DNA from: Planctomycetota bacterium
GTDB taxonomy: Bacteria > Planctomycetota > Phycisphaerae > WQYP01
Assembly (NCBI GenBank): GCA_021805585.1
Contig: JAJZEY010000120.1
Coordinates: 1 to 5,654 of the forward strand
Direction: 5' to 3'
DNA length: 5,654 nucleotides
The position numbers and the translations under genes are program-made. The notes beneath the pieces were generated by a model. It did no database searches and was not told the DNA's origin. It saw only the letters and a program-made list of their open reading frames with translations. Positions 1 to 5,653 of the stretch are shown here, piece after piece. Every line of letters starts with the position of its first letter. Position 1 is the first letter of the stretch.

Positions 1-1390
1 GTGGCAGTTTTTCCAAAGCGCGTTCCATTCGCATGGAACGCGACCCTTTTAACAGAATAACATCCGCAGGGTGTAAAAGGGTCGGCAGCGCGTCGGCTGC
101 GGCCACCGCATCGGCAAAATGATGCGAAGGCCTGCCTGCGGCAAGCATTTGATCGTGCGCGGCCCGCATGAAAGGGCCGACGGCAAGCAGACGATCGATC
201 GCCAAGGAGGCGGCGAGCCGTCCGATTTCGCGGTGGAATTCCGCGGAACGCGGACCGAGTTCCAGCATGTCGCCTAAAACCGCCACGCGGCGGCCCGCAA
301 CCGTATCGGCAAAGGGAACGGGTAAGCGGATAAACGTTTCGAGTGCGGCCGTCATGCTGGTGGGATTGGCATTGTAGGCGTCGTTGATTATCCGATGCCC
401 ACCACGGCTCTGGATTTCCAATCGCATGGATGCGGGCTTCAGATGATTCAGGCCGACGGAAATTTCGTCATCGGTCAGGCCAAGTCTTCGGGCCACGGCC
501 ATCGCCAGCAGCACATTGAATACATTGTGTCGACCGAGCAGCGGAATTTCGATGCGCTGGCGGCCATTAAGCAGGAAGGAGCATCCGTTCCAGGTTTCGG
601 CGATTTCCGAGGCGGTAAAGTCCGCATCGCTTCCGGCAGGACCTACGGTGACTCGCGGATGTTTAAAAAAGCGAAGGGCACCAAGCAATTCGGGTGATTG
701 ATTGGTGAGCATCAGCATGCCCGTGGCGGGAACCGAGCGGGCCAGAGAGGCTTCCTCATGGGCCACGGTGGAAAGGTCTTTTAAGAATTCCAGGTGTTCC
801 AGACCGATACCGGTAATGACCGCTATATCCGGCACGGCGACCTGGGCTAATGCGGCTACTTCGCCCGGAGCGTTGGTGCCGATTTCCAGAACCGCATATT
901 CATGCTGCGGTTCAATGGAAAGTACGGTCAGCGGCACGCCGATATTGTTGTTGAAACTTTTCGGGCTTGCGATGCCGGAAAATCGCTGTTGCAGCAGCGT
1001 GTGAATCATCTGTTTGGTGGTGGTTTTTCCATTGGCACCGCCAACCGCCACAATTTTGGCTCTTACGTCGCGGCGATAGGCCGCGGCAAGGCGGTTTAAC
1101 CCGCGAATGGTGTGGTCGGTCTGAAGAATGGTTATGGAATCCGCGGTGGCCTGGGCCAGGACTTCGGCGGATGGGGGTTGATCTACCAGCACGCCGGATA
1201 CGCCGGTGGCCAGGACCTGGCCGAGAAACGCGTGGCCATCAAAATTCGGTCCTTTAATGGCGATGAAAAAATCTCCCGGACCGATCTGGCGGGAGTCGGT
1301 GGAAATTTTTCCGGTGGCCATGCGTGTGCCCCGCGCCAGCCAGCGGGAAAGAGTCACGCGGCGGACCTGTTCATAGGGCCATGGTTTCAT
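1..1390 (-). CDS. murF: UDP-N-acetylmuramoyl-tripeptide--D-alanyl-D-alanine ligase MurF (3' end cut by window)
   Basis: MurF is the cytoplasmic ATP-dependent ligase that adds D-Ala-D-Ala to UDP-MurNAc-tripeptide, the last soluble step of peptidoglycan precursor synthesis. I translated 463 codons from ATG 1390; the frame is open to the window edge, so the stop codon is missing. Visible motifs in order: STDSR (30-34) and DGH (51-53) of the N-terminal UDP-binding domain; ATP-binding loop GGANGKTT (117-124); NNNIGVP (147-153); EIGTNAPGE (169-177); GRHNVFN (286-292); NDAYNANPTSM (336-346), a MurF hallmark; VLGDMLELG (371-379); and LLKGSRS (446-452), which lies close to the C-terminus in MurF, so probably only some ten residues are missing. 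The ATG overlaps the murE stop as ATGA, and AGGCGG lies 7 bases upstream (1398-1403), which fixes the start and implies translational coupling. The position usually held by the carbamylated Lys appears to be Glu213 (context VAHEEASL). Identification is firm. Confidence 0.96.
   Translation of the reverse strand, partial: MKPWPYEQVRRVTLSRWLARGTRMATGKISTDSRQIGPGDFFIAIKGPNFDGHAFLGQVLATGVSGVLVDQPPSAEVLAQATADSITILQTDHTIRGLNRLAAAYRRDVRAKIVAVGGANGKTTTKQMIHTLLQQRFSGIASPKSFNNNIGVPLTVLSIEPQHEYAVLEIGTNAPGEVAALAQVAVPDIAVITGIGLEHLEFLKDLSTVAHEEASLARSVPATGMLMLTNQSPELLGALRFFKHPRVTVGPAGSDADFTASEIAETWNGCSFLLNGRQRIEIPLLGRHNVFNVLLAMAVARRLGLTDDEISVGLNHLKPASMRLEIQSRGGHRIINDAYNANPTSMTAALETFIRLPVPFADTVAGRRVAVLGDMLELGPRSAEFHREIGRLAASLAIDRLLAVGPFMRAAHDQMLAAGRPSHHFADAVAAADALPTLLHPADVILLKGSRSMRMERALEKLP
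19..42 (-). repeat. Hairpin with 10-base perfect stem and 4-base loop in murF
   Basis: CGCGTTCCAT (19-28) and ATGGAACGCG (33-42) are exact complements separated by TCGC. In the sense strand this is a tight stem-loop over the codons for RSMRMER, immediately after the conserved GSRS. It may be a chance product of the coding sequence, or an mRNA structure near the end of murF. Confidence 0.5.
41..84 (-). repeat. 11-base perfect inverted repeat within the 3' end of murF
   Basis: CGACCCTTTTA at 41-51 is exactly complementary to TAAAAGGGTCG at 74-84, with a 22-base loop. The segment encodes the region up to the conserved LLKGSRS motif of MurF. It shares its last two bases with the adjacent hairpin at 19-42. 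Formation in the mRNA is inferred from complementarity only. Confidence 0.45.
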
Positions 1391-2967
1391 CGGTCACCCG
1401 CCTTTACGCCGACACTTTCGGCAGGCTCTTTGGAATCCATGGCCAGCCGCCGATGCAGGGCGGCGGCGGCGGTTTTCAGATCATCAAACGGATGTTTGAC
1501 CGTGCCGATGATCTGATAATTCTCGTGTCCTTTTCCGGCGATCAGCACAACATCGCCGGAGCGGGCTATATCAATGGCTGCGGCAATGGCTTCCCGTCGA
1601 TCTGGACAGATCCGGACCTTCCGGCGTCCATTTTCCGAAAAACCGGCCAGAATCATGTTCAGGATGTCTTGCGGCTTTTCAGTGCGCGGATTGTCCTGGG
1701 TTAGAAAAATATCATCGGCCAATTGTTCCGCCACGGCGGCCATTTTAGGACGTTTGGTGACATCCCGGTCGCCGCCGCAGCCAAAAACCAGAATGATGCG
1801 GTGGCGGGTCCATGGGCGGACCGCGGCAAGCACATTTTGCAGGGCGTCATGGGTATGGGCGTAATCTACCAGAACATGGAAAGTCATGTCACGTGGGGAA
1901 ATACCTGCCAGGTGTACAGCTTCCAGGCGGCCGGGAACGCGGTCGAGATTTTCCAGGCCGGGAATAATATCGTGCCAATGAAGACCGGCGGCCCACGCAC
2001 CGGCCACCGCGCAAAGCAGGTTTTGTGCGTTGTGCCGACCGACCATGGAACTGTGAATCATATCTTTTTGGCCGTCCGGGCCGGCAAGTTCAATATCCAT
2101 GCCTGCGCCATCCAGGCGATGGATTCGGCCGGTGAAATCGGCGGGGCGGTCGAGTGCATAGGTAAGAATTCGCGCATGGCAATCCTGCACCATGCGGGAA
2201 CTCCAGGGGTCGTCGGAATGGATAACGGCGGAAGCATCGGGCCTAAGCTCGGCGAAAAGACGGGCTTTGGCGGCGGCATAATTTTCCATGGTGCCATGGT
2301 AGTCCAGGTGATCACCGGTCAGATTGCTGAACATAGCCACACCAACAATCAGGCCGGCAAGGCGGTCCTGCGCCAAGGCGTGGCTGCTGGCTTCCATCGC
2401 CGCGGCCTGGGCACCATTTTTGACCATGCGGTCCAGCAGGGCGGCAAGGTCAAGTGGTGCGGGCGTGGTCATGGAGCTTTCCGTAACAGTTTGGCAATCA
2501 TCGGTTTGAACGGTTCCGATAAGACCGCATTTCAGCCCGGCGGCGCGGAAAATACCGCGAAGAAGATAGGTGGTGGTGGTTTTGCCGTTGGTGCCGGTAA
2601 CGGCGAGCAACTTAAGCTTTCGTGCCGGGTTGTCCGCCATCCGCTGAGCAAGGTGGCCCAGCATGACGGCCGGGTACCGCGAGGCGACGGGCACCGTTCC
2701 GGATTTGGCGGCACTATCGGCAAAATCCGCGGGTACGCAGGCAGGATCAAATACCACCGCCGAAACGCCGGCGGCAATGGCCTGTTGCAGAAAGGCGGCA
2801 CCGTTGGCGTGCGTGCCGCCGCGTGCGACGAATAGCGCACCGGGCGCGGCAAGACGGGAGTCTTCAACCACAAAATCGATCGGTTTTTCAACAAAATGGT
2901 TCAGTGTAAACAGGCCCGGTAAGTCCGCTTCAATTCCGGTCAGCAACTGAGAAAGTGGCATTGACAT
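1387..2967 (-). CDS. murE: UDP-N-acetylmuramoyl-L-alanyl-D-glutamate--2,6-diaminopimelate ligase MurE
   Basis: MurE is the cytoplasmic ATP-dependent ligase that adds the third residue of the peptidoglycan stem peptide. The 526-residue protein has the full three-domain Mur ligase plan: EDSR (35-38) in the UDP-binding domain; ATP loop GTNGKTTT (125-132); TTPAPLDL (167-174); MEASSHALAQ (191-200); SNLTGDHLDYHG (214-225); the carbamylation Lys in YAAAKARLF (K234); GRHNAQN (310-316); VPGRLE (344-349); GCGGDRD (396-402); DNPRTE (425-430); and GKGHE (478-482). DNPR with R428 is the established signature for meso-diaminopimelate rather than lysine. Length is slightly above the usual ~490-500, partly from a polar tail after about residue 510. 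Two family positions differ: HTHDAL for the usual HTPDAL (His373), and HANG for the usual ADG (Asn55). The start ATG 2967 has only a weak purine-rich upstream signal; ATG 2961 is an in-frame alternative two codons later. The gene lies 42 bases after ftsI and overlaps murF. Confidence 0.97.
   Translation of the reverse strand: MSMPLSQLLTGIEADLPGLFTLNHFVEKPIDFVVEDSRLAAPGALFVARGGTHANGAAFLQQAIAAGVSAVVFDPACVPADFADSAAKSGTVPVASRYPAVMLGHLAQRMADNPARKLKLLAVTGTNGKTTTTYLLRGIFRAAGLKCGLIGTVQTDDCQTVTESSMTTPAPLDLAALLDRMVKNGAQAAAMEASSHALAQDRLAGLIVGVAMFSNLTGDHLDYHGTMENYAAAKARLFAELRPDASAVIHSDDPWSSRMVQDCHARILTYALDRPADFTGRIHRLDGAGMDIELAGPDGQKDMIHSSMVGRHNAQNLLCAVAGAWAAGLHWHDIIPGLENLDRVPGRLEAVHLAGISPRDMTFHVLVDYAHTHDALQNVLAAVRPWTRHRIILVFGCGGDRDVTKRPKMAAVAEQLADDIFLTQDNPRTEKPQDILNMILAGFSENGRRKVRICPDRREAIAAAIDIARSGDVVLIAGKGHENYQIIGTVKHPFDDLKTAAAALHRRLAMDSKEPAESVGVKAGDR
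1398..1403 (-). promoter_or_regulatory. Ribosome binding site of murF
   Basis: The minus strand reads AGGCGG followed by a 7-base spacer and ATG at 1390. It lies inside the last codons of murE and supports re-initiation at the ATGA overlap. It is the clearest Shine-Dalgarno match among the genes here. Confidence 0.6.
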
Positions 2968-2985
2968 ATCTATCTTTCATATCTA
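2965..2985 (-). repeat. 8-base direct repeat at the murE start
   Basis: TAGATATG occurs twice on the minus strand, at 2978-2985 and 2965-2972, with a 13-base period. The second copy carries the murE ATG (2967). The first carries an out-of-frame ATG (2980). The surrounding ftsI-murE gap is AT-rich compared with its neighbours, as is common for a translation start region. The repeat may be chance. Confidence 0.4.
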
Positions 2986-3009
2986 ATTATTGCGGCCTTA
3001 TGGCGGCGA

Positions 3010-5001
3010 TTAATGGCTCAACCCTTTTAACCGTTTAAGTTCGTTTTCCTTTCCCCACCACGGATCGGTCGCGGGACCCTGGTCGGGTGGAATCTGCAGG
3101 TACTGCAGGGCACTGGTCAGAATGCGGGAGCAGGCGGGGCCGGCCACCGTTCCGCCAAAATGGCCCTTGTGCGGGTCCGGCTCATGCACGGCCACCACAC
3201 AAATCAGACGCGGGTCGGGCGTGGGGCCACCGGCTATGAAGGTGGCGTTGTATTGATGCGAATGATAGCGATCCTGGCCGGCCACAGCGAGATTAGCGGT
3301 TCCGGTTTTTCCGAACAGACGGTAGAGGGGCGATATGGCGTATTGACCGGTGCCGCGCACCATGACCTGTTCCATGGCGGTCACCACCTGCCGGGTAGCC
3401 CATCGCGGGAGAATTTTGGTCATTGTTTGCGGGCCGGCGATTTGCGCCCAGGTTTCCAGGTGGCCGTTGCGCGTTTGAATGCGGCTGATGATTTGCGGTA
3501 TCGGCAGCCATCCGCCATTGGCAATCGCGCAAAGGCCGCGGGCCATCTGCAGCGCGGTAACACCCACACCGTAGCCGAAGCTCGCGGAGGTGAGTGTGCC
3601 TTTGGTCCAACGGCTTAAGGGACGCACAATTCCGGGAGATTCCCCGGGCAGGATACAACCGGTCATGCGGCCGAAGCCAAACGCATTGATCCCGCCGAAC
3701 AGGCGGCGGATACCCATTCGCCAGCCGATTTGGGTCATGCCGATATTGCTGGAATGCACCAGAATGTCTTCAACTGTTAAATAGCCATAGCCGCCTACAT
3801 CCTGAATCAACCGTCCGGTCGGATCCCGGTAGCGTCCATGGTGGCAATTGAACTCGGTTTGCAGTGTCACTACATGGTCATAAAGCGCAAAGCTCAGATT
3901 AAAGGGCTTAAAGACCGATCCGGGTTCAAACGGATCGGTGACCGCCCGATTGCGGCGAAATTGTGGTGGCGTCTTCTGATAGTCGTTTGGATTCATGGTC
4001 GGATAGTTGGCCATCGCCAGAATATCACCGGTGCGCGGGTCCATCACCACGGCCACGCCGGAGTGCGCGGAAAACTTTTTGCAGGCCTTGTTCAACTGTT
4101 CTTGCGCGACGCCCTGAATCATCGTGTTCAATGTAAGCCAGACTTTCATGCCGTCACTGGGAAGGCGGTAGCCGCGCTGGTCAACCCATAACGCCCGATC
4201 GGCGGCATCCTTGACATAAATAACTCTTCCCTTGCGGCCTTCCAGAAGTGAATTTAATTGCGCTTCCAGACCGTCGAGGCCCACGTGGGAATTGGCGAAA
4301 CCGATGACCTGACCGGCGAACGTGCCCAATGGATAGACGCGGCGAGTGGAGCGTTTAAATCCGATGCCATCGAGGGCGTGAAAATATTCGGCTGAAAGTT
4401 TGAACAGGTGTTGCCGCTGGTAGCGGCGGGATTTTTCGAGCAGGCGACGGCGCATGCGTTCAAACCGCGCATAAAAGGAATGCCCGACATGGCGTCTAAG
4501 CCAAAGAAACCGGCGCAGGTGTCGATGCGGCGGGGAGGATTGATCAAAAGGGGGTGTTGGGGAGATACCCGCTGTCGTGACGGCCGGAGCGGTGGCGGCG
4601 GAGGCGTAATAAAGCTGACTGCGCATCCATGTCAGAAATGCGGAGGGCTTCATGTTCAGCAGCTTGGCCACATGCCGCGCCATGATGTGGCGAGCGTTCG
4701 AAAGGTCCTGCGCGGAAAGTGCGCTCAAATTTCCACGCGGGTCGAAAATGAATCCAGGATCGGCAAACAGGCCGTACACGCGGACCGAACCGGCGATAAG
4801 CGTGGAATCGTTGGTGTAAATGGAAGCCCGGCGGGCCATTAGATTTACGCTTACTTCGTGTTCTGATCGAAGGTTGGACACATCTGCCCGCGATACATGC
4901 GTCTGCAGCCACGCTACACGTCCAAGCAGGCCGAAAAGTATGGCTGCCGCGGCCAACAGCACCAGCGTTGAAAGCACATTGGCCTGGTTAAATTTCCGCA
5001 T
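3010..5001 (-). CDS. ftsI: Septal peptidoglycan transpeptidase FtsI / PBP3 (class B penicillin-binding protein)
   Basis: This membrane-anchored D,D-transpeptidase cross-links septal peptidoglycan. Numbering from ATG 5001 (663 residues): a short basic N-terminus (MRKFNQ), one membrane anchor at about 9-31 ending in GRVAWLQ, a PBP dimerisation domain, then the transpeptidase domain with SVFK (catalytic S362, K365), SSN (417-419) and KTGT (565-568). The sequence ends without PASTA repeats. It is longer than the 588-residue E. coli protein, mainly because of an Ala/Pro-rich then Arg-rich segment at about 131-198. The usual RGxIxDRxG signature after the anchor is eroded to RASIYTNDS (58-66). A GTG at 5028 would add nine residues, but it lies inside a strong stem-loop and has no clear ribosome site; a stop codon just upstream excludes any earlier start. 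The position after an ftsL-like gene and before murE is the classical dcw order and argues for FtsI over an elongation PBP2. Confidence 0.93.
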   Translation of the reverse strand: MRKFNQANVLSTLVLLAAAAILFGLLGRVAWLQTHVSRADVSNLRSEHEVSVNLMARRASIYTNDSTLIAGSVRVYGLFADPGFIFDPRGNLSALSAQDLSNARHIMARHVAKLLNMKPSAFLTWMRSQLYYASAATAPAVTTAGISPTPPFDQSSPPHRHLRRFLWLRRHVGHSFYARFERMRRRLLEKSRRYQRQHLFKLSAEYFHALDGIGFKRSTRRVYPLGTFAGQVIGFANSHVGLDGLEAQLNSLLEGRKGRVIYVKDAADRALWVDQRGYRLPSDGMKVWLTLNTMIQGVAQEQLNKACKKFSAHSGVAVVMDPRTGDILAMANYPTMNPNDYQKTPPQFRRNRAVTDPFEPGSVFKPFNLSFALYDHVVTLQTEFNCHHGRYRDPTGRLIQDVGGYGYLTVEDILVHSSNIGMTQIGWRMGIRRLFGGINAFGFGRMTGCILPGESPGIVRPLSRWTKGTLTSASFGYGVGVTALQMARGLCAIANGGWLPIPQIISRIQTRNGHLETWAQIAGPQTMTKILPRWATRQVVTAMEQVMVRGTGQYAISPLYRLFGKTGTANLAVAGQDRYHSHQYNATFIAGGPTPDPRLICVVAVHEPDPHKGHFGGTVAGPACSRILTSALQYLQIPPDQGPATDPWWGKENELKRLKGLSH

Positions 5002-5027
5002 CGGATCGCTCGCTATATCTACCGGCA

Positions 5028-5057
5028 CCCGCCGCGGGTTTCACATCCCGCGTCGGG
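5028..5057 (-). other. Stem-loop in the ftsL-ftsI intergenic gap
   Basis: The minus strand reads CCCG A CGCGGG, then an 8-base loop ATGTGAAA, then CCCGCG G CGGG. This gives ten GC-rich base pairs with a single A/G mismatch. There is no following U-run, so it is not a typical intrinsic terminator. The 3' arm includes the first base of the alternative ftsI GTG start at 5028, which would be hindered, leaving ATG 5001 accessible. A role in mRNA stability, processing or translation is inference. Confidence 0.5.
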
Positions 5058-5071
5058 GCACCGGATATTTA

Positions 5072-5380
5072 CTAATGCACCAATGTCGTCTGGTACGGAC
5101 CGGTATTCACCGGCACTGGCGTGACCGACGCGGGTGCCGTTGTGTCCGCGGCGTCGGCCGCCGTCCGGGCGTCCAGGGCTTTAATACGTTTTGTCAAAAC
5201 GATTGGATTGGTCTCTGACGAAAGTCGCGTCTGAAGGTCCCAGAGGATATGCCTTCGCCGGCCTATCTGATGGAACAGGTGCGCGGAATCGGCGGTGACA
5301 TTCAAACGGGCGCGACGCAGGTCGAAAAGGACCGTGGCCACAAGCATGAAACTTAAGAGACAGGCGATGATTTTGTACAT
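5072..5380 (-). CDS. ftsL: Small bitopic membrane protein, probable FtsL
   Basis: From ATG 5380 the product has 102 residues: a very short N-terminus (MYK), a hydrophobic membrane segment at about 4-19, then a basic juxtamembrane RRAR and a polar, probably helical stretch up to about residue 70 (HLFHQIGRRRHILWDLQTRL, ending in KRIKAL), and an Ala/Thr/Pro-rich tail. This matches the FtsL plan (short cytoplasmic tail, one anchor, short periplasmic coiled coil), and the gene sits between rsmH and ftsI, where ftsL belongs. FtsL works with FtsB/DivIC and FtsQ to activate FtsWI at the septum. Sequence similarity alone is weak, as is normal for FtsL, so the call rests on architecture and position. 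In-frame upstream starts exist (ATG 5398, ATG 5440, TTG 5464); 5380 is chosen because it puts the anchor at the N-terminus. No strong ribosome site is seen; GGATGG about 10 bases upstream is the nearest candidate. Confidence 0.72.
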   Translation of the reverse strand: MYKIIACLLSFMLVATVLFDLRRARLNVTADSAHLFHQIGRRRHILWDLQTRLSSETNPIVLTKRIKALDARTAADAADTTAPASVTPVPVNTGPYQTTLVH

Positions 5381-5529
5381 AATCGCAGCGCCATCCATGC
5401 ACAGCCGCGCCGGTGATTCCCCGGGCCGATGAAAGCCCATCGCCGCGGGCCAGAGTGCATCCAAACACTTGAAAATCCGCAGGCGATCGTACCGGCCTTC
5501 CAGCGGGAACCATCCAAGCCAACAGTTAG

Positions 5530-5557
5530 ATTATACCATGCCCGGATGAGTTTGCAG
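5530..5557 (-). promoter_or_regulatory. Candidate sigma70-type extended -10 promoter for ftsL-ftsI-murE-murF
   Basis: The minus strand carries TGGTATAAT (5530-5538), a consensus -10 hexamer with the extended TGn element. A poor -35 candidate, CTGCAA, lies 16 bases upstream (5552-5557) and matches TTGACA at three positions; the extended -10 can compensate for that. Predicted transcription start is near 5523, giving a leader of about 143 bases to ATG 5380. It lies in the gap after rsmH, where a promoter makes sense, in otherwise GC-rich DNA. Confidence 0.55.
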
Positions 5558-5573
5558 GAAACGGAATGGCCGC

Positions 5574-5591
5574 AATGTAAAATTTTACATT
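5574..5591. promoter_or_regulatory. 18-base perfect palindrome, candidate operator
   Basis: AATGTAAAATTTTACATT reads the same on both strands with no loop. Its centre (between 5582 and 5583) lies about 60 bases upstream of the predicted start of the promoter at 5530-5557, a distance typical of activator sites. It overlaps the probable rsmH stop codon (5585-5587). The form TGTAAAATTTTACA looks like a site for a dimeric regulator, but I cannot assign a family. With no loop and only A/T-rich pairs it is unlikely to act as an RNA hairpin terminator. Confidence 0.45.
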
Positions 5592-5653
5592 TTAACTCGC
5601 GCCGCTTGGGCGGTGGGGCCGTGGGTCGGTGCGTGGCGGCGGAAAAGGTTGGG
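5585..5653 (-). CDS. rsmH: Probable C-terminus of 16S rRNA (cytosine-1402-N4) methyltransferase RsmH (partial)
   Basis: Twenty-two codons and a TAA remain in this frame before the window edge; most of the gene lies outside. The peptide ends in GPTAQAARVKM, which can be aligned with the NPRARSAKLRV-type C-terminal motif of RsmH (Pro, Ala, Ala and the basic/hydrophobic alternation retained), preceded by a basic FRRH where RsmH usually has a RKP-like stretch. RsmH normally precedes ftsL and ftsI in dcw clusters, and that supports the call. RsmH methylates C1402 of 16S rRNA in the ribosomal P site. The evidence is short, and the other two frames are also open here, so the call is moderate. Confidence 0.5.
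   Translation of the reverse strand, partial: PNLFRRHAPTHGPTAQAARVKM

Noticed and set aside
19..50. Hairpin followed by TTTT on the plus strand, resembling an intrinsic terminator
   Set aside because: No plus-strand gene lies upstream, and the sequence is inside the murF coding region. A T-run of four after a three-base gap is weak.
1460..1472. Short CGG triplet run
   Set aside because: It encodes an Ala run near the C-terminus of MurE and is too short to be a notable repeat.
168..1704. Series of overlapping plus-strand open frames opposite murF and murE
   Set aside because: All are antisense to well-supported Mur ligase sequence and show no family motif or ribosome site worth noting.
1723..2835. 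370-codon open frame on the plus strand
   Set aside because: It lies wholly antisense to murE, whose conserved motifs are all intact. Its product is Gly/His-rich without recognisable domains, as expected for a shadow frame in GC-rich DNA.
3160..4842. Several plus- and minus-strand open frames of 60-152 codons within ftsI
   Set aside because: They overlap the ftsI reading frame, which carries all three transpeptidase motifs. Their translations are rich in Arg, Pro and His, typical of out-of-frame reading.
5002..5028. GTG start at 5028 for ftsI
   Set aside because: Possible but less likely: it sits at the base of a strong stem-loop, has no clear Shine-Dalgarno sequence, and would put acidic residues before the basic pre-anchor segment. 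ATG 5001 gives a typical N-terminus.
5181..5522. 113-codon minus-strand frame overlapping the ftsL-like gene
   Set aside because: It has no membrane segment or recognisable motif, whereas the overlapping frame has the FtsL topology. The first part also covers the promoter leader region.
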